A stretch of 64,000 bases of DNA from Pandoraea thiooxydans (GTDB lineage Bacteria; Pseudomonadota; Gammaproteobacteria; Burkholderiales; Burkholderiaceae): the NCBI RefSeq assembly GCF_001931675.1, contig NZ_CP014839.1, forward strand, positions 2,790,001-2,854,000, written 5' to 3'. Under the pieces are notes generated by a model. It made no database searches. It saw only the letters and a list, made by a program, of their open reading frames with translations, and was not told where the DNA came from. Every line of letters begins with the position of its first letter. The stretch's first letter is position 1. Positions 40,227 through 50,761 of this stretch are shown piece by piece. The position numbers were made by a program, and so were the translations under genes.

Positions 40227-41546
40227 TTAATCGACAATGCGGCTAAATTCAGCAAAATAATCGGGAAACGTTTTTGCGACGCAACCCGGGTCGTTAATGC
40301 GCACAGGCACGCCGCCCAGGCTTGCCAGAGAAAAGCACATCGCCATGCGGTGATCATCGTAGGTATCGATTGCCGCATCGCGACGCAGCTTTGCCGGAGG
40401 CGTAATGCGCAGGAAATCGGCGCCCTCGTCGACCGCAGCACCAAGTTTGCGCAATTCCGTCGCCATGGCGGTCAGGCGATCCGTCTCCTTGACCCGCCAA
40501 CTGCCGATATTTCGCAGGTAACTGGTGCCATCGGCAAACAGCGCCGCCACGGCAATTGTCATCGCCGCATCCGGGATGTGATTGAAATCCATGTCGATCG
40601 CACGCAGTTTGCCGTTTGCCGTCGAGACGCCATGCGCGACAACCGAATGTTCGCCCAGCGTAATCCTGGCACCCATTTGTTCAAGGGCGTCGACAAACCG
40701 GATATCCCCTTGAATACTGTCGCGCCCGACCCCTTCGACGGTGACCGGCCCGCCGCCTATGGCGCCCGCCGCGAGGAAATAGGATGCCGAGGACGCATCG
40801 CCTTCGACGTGAATCGTTCCAGGGCTTCGATATCCGCCTCCTTGCGCGATGCCCGGAACCGTGAACCGTTGCCATCCATCGCGCTGCACTTGCACGCCAA
40901 AACGGCTCATCAGTCGCAGGGTGATGTCGATGTACGGCTTGGAGATCAGTTCGCCGTCGACAACGATCTCAACGCCATCGCCTGCCGCGCTGAGCAGTGG
41001 AGCAGCCATCAACAGCGCGGTCAGAAACTGACTCGAGACGTCACCTCGCACCCGAATCGGCACTTGGTGCAGTTGCACATCGGCCGCATGGATATGCAAT
41101 GGCGGGAAGCCGGGCTGGCCCGTGTAGTCGATACGAGCGCCGATCTGCCGCAAACCGTCCACCAGATCGCCGATCGGCCGCTCGTGCATGCGCGGCACGC
41201 CGGAGAGGCGATAGTCGCCTCGATTGAGTGCCAGGGCGGCGGTCAGCGGCCGTATCGCGGTTCCCGCGTTGCCCATGAAAAGAGTCGCCTGCTTGACCGG
41301 AAAATCGCCGCCCGCGCCGTGCACCACCGTGCTGCCGTCACCCGGTTGGTCCCACCGAACACCCAGCGTGCGCAAAGCCTCGAGCATGACGTGGGTGTCG
41401 TCCGACGCCAGCAGGTCATGCACCACGGTCACGCCCTGGCTCAACGCTGCCAGAAGCAAGACGCGATTGGAAATGCTTTTCGAGCCAGGCAACTTGATCG
41501 TGCCGGAAGCCTTCGAGAACGGACCGAGATCGAGGAAGTTCGTCAT
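40227..41546 (-). CDS. aroA: 3-phosphoshikimate 1-carboxyvinyltransferase (EPSP synthase)
   Basis: A 439-residue shikimate-pathway enzyme joining shikimate-3-phosphate and PEP. It has the N-terminal [17 protein letters not shown] (about 20-36) and the PEP/glyphosate region [12 protein letters not shown] (about 92-103) with the wild-type class I residues. The C-terminal KETDRLTAM is also present. The start overlaps the tyrA stop by 4 bases. Confidence 0.97.
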   Translation of the reverse strand: MTNFLDLGPFSKASGTIKLPGSKSISNRVLLLAALSQGVTVVHDLLASDDTHVMLEALRTLGVRWDQPGDGSTVVHGAGGDFPVKQATLFMGNAGTAIRPLTAALALNRGDYRLSGVPRMHERPIGDLVDGLRQIGARIDYTGQPGFPPLHIHAADVQLHQVPIRVRGDVSSQFLTALLMAAPLLSAAGDGVEIVVDGELISKPYIDITLRLMSRFGVQVQRDGWQRFTVPGIAQGGGYRSPGTIHVEGDASSASYFLAAGAIGGGPVTVEGVGRDSIQGDIRFVDALEQMGARITLGEHSVVAHGVSTANGKLRAIDMDFNHIPDAAMTIAVAALFADGTSYLRNIGSWRVKETDRLTAMATELRKLGAAVDEGADFLRITPPAKLRRDAAIDTYDDHRMAMCFSLASLGGVPVRINDPGCVAKTFPDYFAEFSRIVD

Positions 41547-42415
41547 TTTTCTTGCTGCCTTCCCCAGTCCAGACGCGCCTGACTGGCGCGCGAAAATACG
41601 CGCTCGAGCGCGGCGCCATCTGCCGCCGCCAGCATGCGCCGCATGTCTTGCAACATCGCCATATATCCGTCGATTTCACCCAACAGAGGGGCCCTGTTGG
41701 CGAGGCAAATATCACGCCACATCTCTGGGTTCGATGCGGCAATGCGCGTGAAGTCGCGAAACCCGGCTCCCGCGTTGTCCAGCTTCAGATCGGCGTACGA
41801 GCTGTCCAGGATTTGCGCGACCAGCGCATAGGAGAGAATATGGGGCAGATGGCTGACCGCCGCGAACACGGCATCATGCTGCTCAGCCGTCATATGCTTG
41901 ACCAGCGCACCGGCAGCACACCACATCTGCTCGATGCAAGTGACGTCCGCCGGACGATTTTCCGGCAATGGACATAAAATCGCCCGCTTGCCGCGGTACA
42001 ACCCGGCCTGGGCCGCATCGACACCGCTCAGCTCCCCGCCGGCGATCGGATGTGCCGGCACGAAACGCCAGGCATCAGCCCCCAGCGCGGCATACGCCGC
42101 AGCGACCGCATCCCCCTTGGTACTGCCGGCATCGGTAACGATCGTGCCGCCACGCAAGTGCGGTGCCATGGCGCGCAACAAGACCGGCGTCTGAGCCACC
42201 GGCGCAGCCAGAACGATGATATCGGCATCCGCCAGGGCCGACTCGATCGACTCGGCGATGTCGTCGATAACGCCGAGCGCCAGCGCGTGCTGCAAGCTGC
42301 CGCGGCTACGTCCGATGCCGACGATTTGCCTGGCGACGCCAGCTTCCTTGAGCGCCAGAGCTAGCGACCCGCCGATCAAGCCGACGCCTGCGATAACAAG
42401 TTTTTGAATGGCCAT
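41543..42415 (-). CDS. tyrA: Prephenate dehydrogenase
   Basis: A 290-residue NAD(P)-dependent enzyme of tyrosine synthesis. The start at 42415 ([20 protein letters not shown]) gives a proper Rossmann motif. The active-site segment [15 protein letters not shown] (about 113-127) and the [18 protein letters not shown] helix are typical. It is monofunctional (no chorismate mutase fused) because that domain is in pheA. Confidence 0.94.
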   Translation of the reverse strand: MAIQKLVIAGVGLIGGSLALALKEAGVARQIVGIGRSRGSLQHALALGVIDDIAESIESALADADIIVLAAPVAQTPVLLRAMAPHLRGGTIVTDAGSTKGDAVAAAYAALGADAWRFVPAHPIAGGELSGVDAAQAGLYRGKRAILCPLPENRPADVTCIEQMWCAAGALVKHMTAEQHDAVFAAVSHLPHILSYALVAQILDSSYADLKLDNAGAGFRDFTRIAASNPEMWRDICLANRAPLLGEIDGYMAMLQDMRRMLAAADGAALERVFSRASQARLDWGRQQEK

Positions 42416-42437
42416 GAGAAAAGAAGATGTCAGGCGC

Positions 42438-43520
42438 TCAGCGAGCCTGGGGATAGGAACCGAGCACTTTGCAGTACGCGGCTCGTTCCTCGAGTTCCGC
42501 CAGCGCGCCGGCAATCTTCGGGTCGGCGCGATGACCCTCGATATCGACGTAGAAATAATATTCCCACGCACCGCTCTTGGCCGGCCGGGATTCAAAACGA
42601 GTCATTGAAACGCCATGCCGCGCCAGCGGCTCAAGCAGACCAAACACGGCACCCGCGCGGTTGGCCACGGAGAGGATCAGTGAAGTTTGATCACGCCCGC
42701 TCGGCGCCGTATCGAGGGTGCCGATAACAACAAAGCGGGTTCTGTTATGTGGATCGTCCTGAATATGGGCCTGTGCGACCTGCAGACCATACTGGGCGGC
42801 GGCCGCATCGCCGGCAATGGCCGCCACGGTGGCATCGACGCTGGCCAGCCGAGCTCCCTCTGCGTTGCTGGATACGGCACGCCGCTCCAACTGCGGCGCA
42901 TTGGCGCTCAGCCAGTGCTGGCACTGAGCCAGCGCCTGAGGATGCGCACAGACGGACGTAACCCCCGCCAAGTTGCCACTGAGTGTCAGAAGGTTGTGAT
43001 GAATCGGCAGCGCCACTTCGCCGCTGATCGTCAACGGCGACTGGAGCAGCAGGTCGAGCGTGCGCGAGACGGCGCCTTCGGTGGAATTCTCGACTGGCAC
43101 AACCCCGAAATCCGCGGCTCCGGCCTCAACCGCGCGGAAGACCTCGTCGATCGACGCACAAGGTTGCTCCTGAACGCTGCGCCCAAAATATCCGAACGCG
43201 GCCTGCTCGCTGTAGGTTCCGGACGGCCCCAGGTAAGCGACTGCCAGCGGCTTTTCCAGCGCTCGGCTGGCGGACATGATTTCGCGCCAGATCGCCGACA
43301 GGCTGTCATTGCCGAGCGGTCCGCCATTCGAGTCCTGCAAGCGAGCGATCACCTGTAGTTCGCGCTCAGGCCGAAAAACCGGCGCGCCCAGACGCTTCTT
43401 GACTTCGCCGACCTCGAGCGCCACTGCCGCGCGCTGATTCAGCAGCTGGAGCAGTTGTTCGTCGATTACGTCGATTTTTGCGCGCAGCGGCGCAAGTAAT
43501 GCGGAGAGTTCGTCTGCCAT
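42438..43520 (-). CDS. pheA: Bifunctional chorismate mutase/prephenate dehydratase (P-protein)
   Basis: A 360-residue enzyme of phenylalanine synthesis. The chorismate mutase domain (about 1-90; LRAKIDVIDEQLLQLLNQRA) is followed by prephenate dehydratase (YLGPSGTYSEQAA, then VPVENSTEGAVSRTLDLL). A C-terminal ACT domain carries the phenylalanine-binding ESRP motif (TRFESRPAK). The start MADELSALL at 43520 has no strong ribosome site but fits the family. Confidence 0.97.
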   Translation of the reverse strand: MADELSALLAPLRAKIDVIDEQLLQLLNQRAAVALEVGEVKKRLGAPVFRPERELQVIARLQDSNGGPLGNDSLSAIWREIMSASRALEKPLAVAYLGPSGTYSEQAAFGYFGRSVQEQPCASIDEVFRAVEAGAADFGVVPVENSTEGAVSRTLDLLLQSPLTISGEVALPIHHNLLTLSGNLAGVTSVCAHPQALAQCQHWLSANAPQLERRAVSSNAEGARLASVDATVAAIAGDAAAAQYGLQVAQAHIQDDPHNRTRFVVIGTLDTAPSGRDQTSLILSVANRAGAVFGLLEPLARHGVSMTRFESRPAKSGAWEYYFYVDIEGHRADPKIAGALAELEERAAYCKVLGSYPQAR

Positions 43521-43593
43521 CAATCTATCTTCGTTGAGCGAATGTGATCGGTGCCGCGCTCGGGAAAGACTCCGCGCGCGGGGTGCGCCGGTG

Positions 43594-44691
43594 TCAGCCG
43601 TGGCTGCGTTCAAATTCTCGCAGGTAGTCGACCAGCGCCTGCACGCCCGCGAGCGGCATCGCATTGTAAATCGACGCCCGCATGCCACCCACGAGCTTGT
43701 GCCCTTTGAGTTGCAGCAGACCACGCTCTCGCGCGCCGTCCAGAAACGGCTCGTTCAACCGCTCATCGGCCAGGAAAAACGGCACGTTCATGCGCGATCT
43801 GCAGGCCGGGGCAACCTGAGTCCGATAGAAATCGCTCTCATCCAGGCATCGATAGAGCGTCTCGGCCTTTGCTTTATTGCGCTGCTCGATGGCTGCCAGG
43901 CCACCTTGCCCCTTGATCCACCGAAACACCAATCCGGCAATGTATATCGCATAGGTCGGCGGTGTGTTGTACATGGAGTGGGCTTCGGCAACGGTCTTCC
44001 AGTCGAAGGCCGACGGGCAGACCGGCAATGCACGTCCCAGCAACGCTTCGCGCACGATCACCAGCGTCAGACCGGCCGGCCCGATGTTCTTCTGTGCACC
44101 GCCATACATCACGTCGAATTTCGACACGTCCATCGGCCGGGAGAGAATATGCGACGAAACGTCAGCCACCAGCGGCGTATCGGGCAGCCCGGCCGACTTC
44201 AGATCGGGGGTCCAGAAATATTCGACACCATGGATCGTTTCGTTCGTGCAGATGTGCACATACGCGGGATTCTTGGACAAACGCCAGGTGTCCTGTGGCG
44301 GAATCGCCCTGAAACCGTCGGCCTCGCTGCTGGCCGCAATATTCACGGAACAATACTTGCGCGCTTCCTTTTGGGACTTGATCGACCAGGCGCCAGTGAC
44401 AACGTAATCGGCTTCGTGCCTGTTGCCCAGCAGATTCATCGGCACGATGGCGTTCTCGGCCAGCGCCCCGCCTTGCATGAAGAGGATCCGATAGTCGGAC
44501 GGCACCGCCAGCAACTCGCGTAGATCCGCCTCGGCCTGCCCGATGATCGACGTGAACTCCTTGCCGCGATGGCTCATTTCCATCACGCTCATGCCCGAGC
44601 CATGCCAGTCGAGCATTTCCGCAGCGGCTTCGGTCAGCACTTCGGGAGGAAGCGCCGCAGGACCCGCCGAAAAATTATAGGGCCGTGTCAT
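43594..44691 (-). CDS. serC: Phosphoserine aminotransferase
   Basis: A 365-residue PLP enzyme of serine (and pyridoxine) synthesis. The N-terminal [14 protein letters not shown] is diagnostic. The PLP lysine is in [13 protein letters not shown] (about residue 200). The gene is followed after 73 bases by pheA and preceded by an unusual hairpin with a T tract just upstream of its start. Confidence 0.97.
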   Translation of the reverse strand: MTRPYNFSAGPAALPPEVLTEAAAEMLDWHGSGMSVMEMSHRGKEFTSIIGQAEADLRELLAVPSDYRILFMQGGALAENAIVPMNLLGNRHEADYVVTGAWSIKSQKEARKYCSVNIAASSEADGFRAIPPQDTWRLSKNPAYVHICTNETIHGVEYFWTPDLKSAGLPDTPLVADVSSHILSRPMDVSKFDVMYGGAQKNIGPAGLTLVIVREALLGRALPVCPSAFDWKTVAEAHSMYNTPPTYAIYIAGLVFRWIKGQGGLAAIEQRNKAKAETLYRCLDESDFYRTQVAPACRSRMNVPFFLADERLNEPFLDGARERGLLQLKGHKLVGGMRASIYNAMPLAGVQALVDYLREFERSHG

Positions 44692-44704
44692 TGCTGTTCA
44701 AGGG

Positions 44705-44763
44705 AAAAATTGAAACGCAAAAGGATGCGCGGACCCGAATCCGCGACGCCTCTTGCGTTTCAA
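44705..44763 (-). terminator. Large nested hairpin with T tract just upstream of serC
   Basis: An 11-bp perfect outer stem (TTGAAACGCAA at 44710-44720 with TTGCGTTTCAA at 44753-44763) encloses a second six-base GC stem (CGCGGA / TCCGCG). On the minus strand it is followed by five T and then the serC start 14 bases later. It looks like an intrinsic terminator or attenuator in the serC leader. Confidence 0.62.
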
Positions 44764-44799
44764 CTCTACTCGGGGGACGCACTGGGCGCCACCAAAACA

Positions 44800-44837
44800 A
44801 TAATGGCCGCCAGCAGTCACCCGCAAACGGCCATTAT
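44800..44837 (-). terminator. Hairpin downstream of the DUF2059 gene
   Basis: A 10-base stem ATAATGGCCG / CGGCCATTAT with an 18-base loop begins about 20 bases beyond the DUF2059 stop, with a partial T tract on the minus strand. A probable but not ideal terminator. Confidence 0.55.
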
Positions 44838-44857
44838 CGATCAAACAGACAGGAAAA

Positions 44858-45427
44858 TCACTTCGCCGGTTTGACGGCAGCGACTTCCTTTTCGGCCAAA
44901 GTGCGCGTTGCCTGGATGGATTGCGGCATGTATTTGCGCATCAGACCGCCAACCACATCCTGGCCGACCTTATCCTGCACCTGGATGTACTTCTGCCCGG
45001 TGGGGCTCTTGTAGAACTTGGTCAAGTCCTTGATTTCGTTGGTCGTGTAGTATTTTGCGTAAGCGTCATATTGCGCCTGGATCGCGTCGTTCTTGAAGTT
45101 GTCGGTGGTGAATACCTTGCCGGCCTGATCAACCAATTTCGGAACCGCTTCTTTCTGCAAAGTCGGAACGGCAGCCCGCTTTTGCGCTTCCGTCAACGAC
45201 TTGTTCTGCACCAGCGCCTGCTCGAGAATCGCCGGCACCATTTGCTTCGATTGCTCCTGGGCACCTTCTCCAATCGCCTGCACCAGCTTGTCGGCGTCGA
45301 TTGCACCGAGCAGATCCTTGATTGCGGCGCGCTCGCCAGCATTGACCGATGTGCTTTGCTGAGCCATCGCCATCGCGGGTACAACCAGCAACAACCACAT
45401 CCACTTCTTCAGGTTAATGAATCGCAT
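44858..45427 (-). CDS. DUF2059 domain-containing periplasmic protein
   Basis: A 189-residue exported protein with signal peptide MRFINLKKWMWLLLVVPAMAMA, cut before QQSTS. The DUF2059 domain near residues 110-150 has YYTTNEIKDLTKFYKSPTGQK. The mature part is helical and charged. The function is unknown. Its position between gyrA and serC is common in Burkholderiaceae. Confidence 0.85.
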   Translation of the reverse strand: MRFINLKKWMWLLLVVPAMAMAQQSTSVNAGERAAIKDLLGAIDADKLVQAIGEGAQEQSKQMVPAILEQALVQNKSLTEAQKRAAVPTLQKEAVPKLVDQAGKVFTTDNFKNDAIQAQYDAYAKYYTTNEIKDLTKFYKSPTGQKYIQVQDKVGQDVVGGLMRKYMPQSIQATRTLAEKEVAAVKPAK

Positions 45428-45523
45428 TATTTGGGTAACTCCATTACATAATTCGCAGGCAAATCGCCTGACATGTTGAGATGCGTTCTCGTTCGAGATT
45501 TCGCTTGCCAGTACAATCGACCG

Positions 45524-48109
45524 TTACGATTTGAGGTCGGCTTCATCCACCTCACCATCGGTTTCAGCGATCGGCTGCAATCCCGATAGTTTGGTGCCCT
45601 CGTCCAGACTGATCAGCGTCACACCCTGGGTGGCGCGCCCCATTTCCCGGATTTCAGCGACCCGGGTCCGGATCAGCACGCCGCCAGTCGTGATCAGCAT
45701 GATCTCGTCGTCGGCCTCGACCAGTGTAGCAGCTACGACCTTGCCGTTTCGCTCGCTGGTCTGGATAGCAATCATACCCTTTGTGCCTCGGCCGTGGCGC
45801 GTATATTCAACAATCGACGTACGCTTTCCGTAACCGTTTTCGGTGGCGGTCAGCACCGACTGCTGCTCATTCTCCGCCACCAGCAGCGCGATGACCTGCT
45901 GACCGTCTTCCAGTTGCATGCCGCGCACGCCGCGCGCCTCCCGCCCCATCGGGCGCACGTCGTTTTCGTCGAAGCGTACCGCCTTGCCGGCATCGGAGAA
46001 CAGCATGACGTCGTGCGCTCCGTCCGTGATCGCGGCGCCAATCAGGATATCTCCGCCGTCGAGATTGACAGCGATGATGCCGCGCTTCATCGGCCGGCTG
46101 AAGGCCTCGAGCGGCGTTTTCTTGACCGTTCCCAGGCTGGTCGCCATGAAGACGTACCGGTCTGCAGAAAATTCCTTGACCGGCAGCACCACGTTGATCT
46201 TCTCGCCGTCCATCAGCGGGAACATGTTGACGATGGGCTTGCCGCGGGAATTGCGCGAACCCTGTGGCACCTCGTACACCTTCAACCAGTAGACGCGACC
46301 GCGATTGGAGAAGCAAAGTATCGTGTCGTGAGTATTGGCGATGAACAGCGTGTCGATCCAGTCGTCTTCCTTGGTCGCCGTTGCCTGCTTGCCGCGCCCG
46401 CCGCGTTTTTGCGCCCGGTACTCGGACAGCGGCTGGGATTTGATGTATCCGGCATGAGACAGCGTCACGACCATGTCCTGCGGCGTGATCAAGTCCTCCG
46501 TGAAGAGCTCGGTCGCATTGAGTTCGATCCGCGAACGGCGCGCATCGCCGAACTCGGCTCGCGCAGCACTCAGCTCCTCTGCAATGATCGTGGTGATACG
46601 CTCCGGTGACGCCAGGATATCCAGCAGATCGGCGATCTGCGCCATGACTTCCTTGTATTCCGCAACGATCTTGTCCTGCTCGAGCCCGGTCAGGCGCTGC
46701 AGTCGCATCTGCAGGATTTCCTGCGCCTGCGTATCCGACAGGCGGTACAGGCCGTCGACCTGCATGCCGACCCGCGGATCGAGCCCATCGGGCCGGAATG
46801 CCGCCAGCCCGCCAGGCGTGTCGGCCTGGGCACGGCCAAGCATCTCGCGAACCACCGAAGAATCCCAGGCCCGCGACATCAACTCCTGTTTGGCAACAGG
46901 CGGCGTCGGTGCGGCCTTGATGATGGCGATGAATTCATCGATATTGGCCAGCGCCACGGCCAGGCCCTCGAGCACATGGCCACGCTCGCGCGCCTTGCGC
47001 AGCTCGAAAACGGTGCGACGCGTAATGACTTCGCGGCGATGCGACAGGAAATGCACCAGCATTTCACGCAGATTGAGCAACTTCGGCTGGCCATCGACCA
47101 GTGCCACCATGTTCATGCCGAAGGTGTCCTGCAGCTGGGTATTCTTATATAGATTGTTGAGGACAACCTCGGGCACTTCGCCACGCTTGAGCTCGATCAC
47201 GACGCGCATGCCGCTCTTGTCGGACTCGTCGCGGATATCGGAGATGCCCTCCAGGCGCTTCTCATTGACCAGCTCGGCAATGCGCTCGAGCAACGAACGC
47301 TTGTTTACCTGGTACGGCAGCTCATCGATGATGATCGCCGTGCGCTGCCCTTTGTCCATTTCCTCGAAATGCGTGGTAGCGCGCATCACCACGCGGCCGC
47401 GGCCAGTGCGATAACCGTCGCGCACGCCTGCGATGCCGTAGATGATCCCGGCGGTCGGGAAGTCGGGCGCTGGGATGATTTCGATCAGCTCGTCGACCGT
47501 CGCCTCCGGGTGCTTGAGCACGTGCAGACAGGCGTCGACCACTTCATTGAAATTATGCGGCGGAATGTTGGTGGCCATCCCGACGGCGATCCCGGACGAC
47601 CCGTTGATCAGCAAGTTCGGGATCCTGGCGGGGAGGATGAGCGGTTCCTTTTCGCTGCCGTCGTAATTGGGGCCGAAGTCGACAGTTTCCTTGTCGATGT
47701 CTGCCAACAATTCGTGGCCGATCTTCGCCATCCGGATTTCCGTATAACGCATGGCCGCCGCGTTATCGCCATCGACCGAGCCGAAATTGCCCTGGCCATC
47801 CACCAGCATATAGCGCAGCGAGAAATCCTGCGCCATCCGAACGATCGTATCGTAGACCGCAGAATCGCCGTGCGGATGGTACTTACCGATCACGTCGCCG
47901 ACGATACGGGCGGACTTCTTGTACGCCCTGTTCCAGTCATTATTCAGTTCGTGCATCGCGAACAAAACACGTCGATGCACCGGCTTGAGGCCGTCCCGAA
48001 CGTCCGGGAGGGCTCGCCCCACGATCACGCTCATGGCGTAATCGAGATACGAGCGGCGCATCTCTTCTTCCAGCGATATCGGGAGCGTTTCTTTGGCGAA
48101 CTGATCCAT
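45524..48109 (-). CDS. gyrA: DNA gyrase subunit A
   Basis: An 861-residue type II topoisomerase subunit that cuts and rejoins DNA during supercoiling. Numbering matches E. coli: catalytic Tyr122 in AMRYTE, and quinolone-determining Ser83 and Asp87 in HGDSAVYD, both wild type. The GyrA box is QKRGGRGK, followed by the beta-pinwheel C-terminal domain. The usual acidic tail is short ([13 protein letters not shown]). It heads the minus-strand block. Confidence 0.99.
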   Translation of the reverse strand: MDQFAKETLPISLEEEMRRSYLDYAMSVIVGRALPDVRDGLKPVHRRVLFAMHELNNDWNRAYKKSARIVGDVIGKYHPHGDSAVYDTIVRMAQDFSLRYMLVDGQGNFGSVDGDNAAAMRYTEIRMAKIGHELLADIDKETVDFGPNYDGSEKEPLILPARIPNLLINGSSGIAVGMATNIPPHNFNEVVDACLHVLKHPEATVDELIEIIPAPDFPTAGIIYGIAGVRDGYRTGRGRVVMRATTHFEEMDKGQRTAIIIDELPYQVNKRSLLERIAELVNEKRLEGISDIRDESDKSGMRVVIELKRGEVPEVVLNNLYKNTQLQDTFGMNMVALVDGQPKLLNLREMLVHFLSHRREVITRRTVFELRKARERGHVLEGLAVALANIDEFIAIIKAAPTPPVAKQELMSRAWDSSVVREMLGRAQADTPGGLAAFRPDGLDPRVGMQVDGLYRLSDTQAQEILQMRLQRLTGLEQDKIVAEYKEVMAQIADLLDILASPERITTIIAEELSAARAEFGDARRSRIELNATELFTEDLITPQDMVVTLSHAGYIKSQPLSEYRAQKRGGRGKQATATKEDDWIDTLFIANTHDTILCFSNRGRVYWLKVYEVPQGSRNSRGKPIVNMFPLMDGEKINVVLPVKEFSADRYVFMATSLGTVKKTPLEAFSRPMKRGIIAVNLDGGDILIGAAITDGAHDVMLFSDAGKAVRFDENDVRPMGREARGVRGMQLEDGQQVIALLVAENEQQSVLTATENGYGKRTSIVEYTRHGRGTKGMIAIQTSERNGKVVAATLVEADDEIMLITTGGVLIRTRVAEIREMGRATQGVTLISLDEGTKLSGLQPIAETDGEVDEADLKS

Positions 48110-48517
48110 TATTGGTTTCTATCAAGCGTTTATCGCGATAGGAAGCTGCGCGCGACATTATCCAAACATTCTAACATGCGCGACCATGCGCTCCGGAGTC
48201 GCCACGGTCCTTATCGGCAAGCTCTCACGGGTCAGAAAATAAAATCCGCAAACTTAGGAGTCGACCTATTGAAAATACCGACGTCCAACTGTTGCTCTCA
48301 AACCACAATCACGCGCAGAAGGTTTGGCAAGCTGGGTTTTTTTTAGCGTCAGAGAAAAGCTCTATGGCAAAATGCCGGTGCATAAGTTAGACATTACTCG
48401 AAGTGTACGTAGCGGCTCGCGCCGGTTCGGCGATGCTATACTTCGAGCGATGTAAGACTTGTTCCGTCGTCTAGGCTCGCAGTAAACCTGCGGTAATCTC
48501 ATTTCGAGAGGAGAAAT
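48110..48517. other. Divergent intergenic region between gyrA and ompA
   Basis: 408 bases with no supported gene. It holds the gyrA leader on the minus strand and the ompA promoter on the plus strand. A -10-like TATACT is at 48437-48442 without a good -35. A small hairpin CGCAG-TAAAC-CTGCG (48478-48492) lies in the ompA leader before the GAGAGGAG ribosome site. A run of eight T near 48337 may end a short transcript. Confidence 0.45.
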
Positions 48518-49186
48518 ATGAATAAATTCGCAAAGCTCGCGATTGTTGCAGCTACCGCAGTGATGGCTGCATCCGCAATGGCTGAAAGCTACGTTCAGAC
48601 CGCACCCGGTCCGATCGCTGCGTCGAAGCAAGCCGTCAACAGCAACTGGGTCAACGGTAGCGGCCAGTGGGTATGGAAGAACGGTTCCGACGAACTCTGC
48701 TGGCGCGATGCTTTCTGGACTCCGGCGACTGCCAACGCGAAATGCGACGGCTCGATCATTGCACAAGCTCCGGCTCCGGCACCGGCACCGGCCCCCGCAG
48801 TTGCTCCGGTCAGCCAAAAGGTCACCTTCCAGGCTGACGCGCTGTTCGACTTCGACAAGGCTGTCCTGAAGCCCGAAGGCAAGGAAAAGCTGAGCAACCT
48901 GGCCGCTCAGATCAAGAATGTGAATCTTGAAGTCGTGGTCGCCACCGGCTACACCGACCGCATCGGTTCCGATCGTTACAACGATCGCCTGTCCGTGCGT
49001 CGCGCCGAAGCCGTCAAGGCATTCCTGGTCAGCCAAGGCATCGAAGCCAACCGCATCTACACGGAAGGCAAAGGCAAGCGCGATCCGGTCAAGACCGATT
49101 GCCATCAACGTAACCGCAAGGCTCTGATCGCTTGCCTGGCACCGAACCGTCGCGTGCAAGTCGAAGTGGTCGGCACCAAGAAGTAA
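48518..49186 (+). CDS. ompA: OmpA family outer membrane protein (short Burkholderiales type)
   Basis: A 222-residue protein with signal peptide MNKFAKLAIVAATAVMAASAMA. It has a short N-terminal region with conserved tryptophans (NSNWVNGSGQWVWK, ELCWRDAFWTP), an Ala-Pro linker (about 87-97) and an OmpA-type peptidoglycan-binding domain (TGYTDRIGSDRYNDRLSVRRAEAV). There is no eight-stranded beta-barrel as in E. coli OmpA. Two cysteines (in KTDCHQ and ALIACLAP) flank an insertion typical of this group and probably form a disulfide. Confidence 0.93.
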   Translation: MNKFAKLAIVAATAVMAASAMAESYVQTAPGPIAASKQAVNSNWVNGSGQWVWKNGSDELCWRDAFWTPATANAKCDGSIIAQAPAPAPAPAPAVAPVSQKVTFQADALFDFDKAVLKPEGKEKLSNLAAQIKNVNLEVVVATGYTDRIGSDRYNDRLSVRRAEAVKAFLVSQGIEANRIYTEGKGKRDPVKTDCHQRNRKALIACLAPNRRVQVEVVGTKK

Positions 49187-49199
49187 GCAGCCTGACTTC

Positions 49200-49231
49200 G
49201 AAAAGCCCTGCTCCGGCAGGGCTTTTTTTTT
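49200..49231 (+). terminator. Rho-independent terminator after ompA
   Basis: A 10-bp stem AAAAGCCCTG / CAGGGCTTTT with a CTCCGG loop, followed by T residues, begins 14 bases past the stop. Confidence 0.92.
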
Positions 49232-49259
49232 GCCATGAGCAAGAACCGTTCGCTATACT
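49230..49259 (+). promoter_or_regulatory. Probable promoter of ubiG-gph
   Basis: -35 TTGCCA (49230-49235) and -10 TATACT (49254-49259), spacer 18, directly after the ompA terminator and about 75 bases before ubiG. Confidence 0.65.
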
Positions 49260-49331
49260 GGCCTCGATAAGCCTTGTCGGGGCTGTAATGCCCGCAATCG
49301 CCTCGCCTGACCGCCTCTTGAAAAAGACCGC

Positions 49332-50027
49332 ATGAACGCCGATCCTCAAGAATTGCAGAAATTCAGTGAACTGGCCCACCGTTGGTGGGATCCGCATAGC
49401 GAATTCAAGCCTCTCCACCAAATCAACCCGCTCCGACTCGACTGGATCGAGCAGCACGTCTCGCTTGCCGGCAAACAAGTCCTCGACGTCGGCTGCGGAG
49501 GCGGCATCCTGACCGAATCGATGGCGCGCCAAGGCGCCCAAGTCAAAGGCATCGACCTCTCGCAAAAAGCGCTCGGCGTGGCCGATTTGCACAGCCTCGA
49601 GAGCGGCCTGACCGTCGCCTATGAGGAAATCGCCGCCGAAGCGCTGGCGGCCCGCGAGCCGGGCCACTACGATGTGGTGACCTGCATGGAGATGCTCGAG
49701 CACGTGCCGGACCCCGCCGCCGTGGTCGCCGCGTGCGCCACACTGGTCAAACCGGGTGGTCACGTGTTCTTTTCCACATTGAACCGAAATCTGAAGGCGT
49801 ATCTGTTCGCCATCATTGGTGCCGAGTACATGCTACGCCTGCTGCCGCGAGGCACTCACGACTACGCCAAATTCATCCGCCCAGCCGAATTGGCGGGTTT
49901 TGCGCGCAACAGTGGGCTGCAATTGATCGACATCAAGGGTCTGACGTACAACCCACTGACCCAACGCTACGCGATCAACGACGATACCGATGTCAATTAT
50001 CTGATTGCCTGTACGCGAGATGCCTAA
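49332..50027 (+). CDS. ubiG: Bifunctional ubiquinone O-methyltransferase UbiG
   Basis: A 231-residue class I SAM methyltransferase that performs both O-methylations in ubiquinone synthesis. The N-terminal [25 protein letters not shown] is diagnostic, the SAM motif is [13 protein letters not shown] (about 53-65), and EMLEHVPDP and FSTLNRN follow. It overlaps gph by 8 bases. Confidence 0.97.
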   Translation: MNADPQELQKFSELAHRWWDPHSEFKPLHQINPLRLDWIEQHVSLAGKQVLDVGCGGGILTESMARQGAQVKGIDLSQKALGVADLHSLESGLTVAYEEIAAEALAAREPGHYDVVTCMEMLEHVPDPAAVVAACATLVKPGGHVFFSTLNRNLKAYLFAIIGAEYMLRLLPRGTHDYAKFIRPAELAGFARNSGLQLIDIKGLTYNPLTQRYAINDDTDVNYLIACTRDA

Positions 50028-50706
50028 ATTGCCTCACCCGATCCGCGCCGTGCTCTTCGACCTCGATGGCACGCTGGCCGATACCGCGCCAGACCTGGTC
50101 GCGGCCATCAACAAGATGCGGCTCGCGCGCGCCATGCCGGCGCTGCCGTACGAATCGCTGCGCCTGCTGGCTTCGCATGGCGCCCGTGGACTCGTCGGCG
50201 CGGCCTTCGACCGGCAACCGGGCGACGACGAATACGAGCCGCTGAAGCAGGAATTCCTGGCCAACTACGCCGACGCCTTATGCGTCGATACGCGCCTGTT
50301 CGACGGCATTCCGACCGTGCTCGAGGCGCTCGAGCAAAGAGGTATGCCCTGGGGTATCGTCACCAATAAAATCACTTGGCTGACAACCCCCCTGGTGCGC
50401 CAACTCGGCCTGAGTGAAAAGGCGGCCTGCGTGGTTTGCGGCGACACCACGCCCCACAGCAAGCCTCACCCCGCCCCGCTGCTCTACGCCGCCGAACAAA
50501 TCGGCATCCTGCCCGAGCACATCGCCTACGTAGGCGATGACTTGCGTGACGTCCAGGCCGGCAAGGCAGCAGGCATGCCCACCGTCGCGGCAGCCTATGG
50601 TTATTGTGGCGACGGCTTGTCACCTGTCGAGTGGCAAGCCGATGCACTCGTCAAAGCGGCCGTGAACCTGATGGACCTGCTCGATACGACAAGCGTGTCG
50701 GCCTGA
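50020..50706 (+). CDS. gph: Phosphoglycolate phosphatase
   Basis: A 228-residue HAD hydrolase that removes phosphate from 2-phosphoglycolate. HAD motif I is [11 protein letters not shown] (about 13-23), motif II is the VTNK region, and motif IV is [17 protein letters not shown]. The start at 50020 (ATG, overlapping ubiG) is preferred over TTG at 50005. The ubiG-gph pairing is common. Confidence 0.93.
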   Translation: MPKLPHPIRAVLFDLDGTLADTAPDLVAAINKMRLARAMPALPYESLRLLASHGARGLVGAAFDRQPGDDEYEPLKQEFLANYADALCVDTRLFDGIPTVLEALEQRGMPWGIVTNKITWLTTPLVRQLGLSEKAACVVCGDTTPHSKPHPAPLLYAAEQIGILPEHIAYVGDDLRDVQAGKAAGMPTVAAAYGYCGDGLSPVEWQADALVKAAVNLMDLLDTTSVSA

Positions 50707-50761
50707 CTGTTTCCCAGTCTTCCTTGCTGAGATCGCGCAGCAACCCCGCAAAAGGAAAACC

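Noticed and set aside
45428-45523. Terminator between gyrA and the DUF2059 gene
   Set aside because: A weak CAGGC/GCCTG hairpin exists near 45460 but has no T tract, so it was not annotated.
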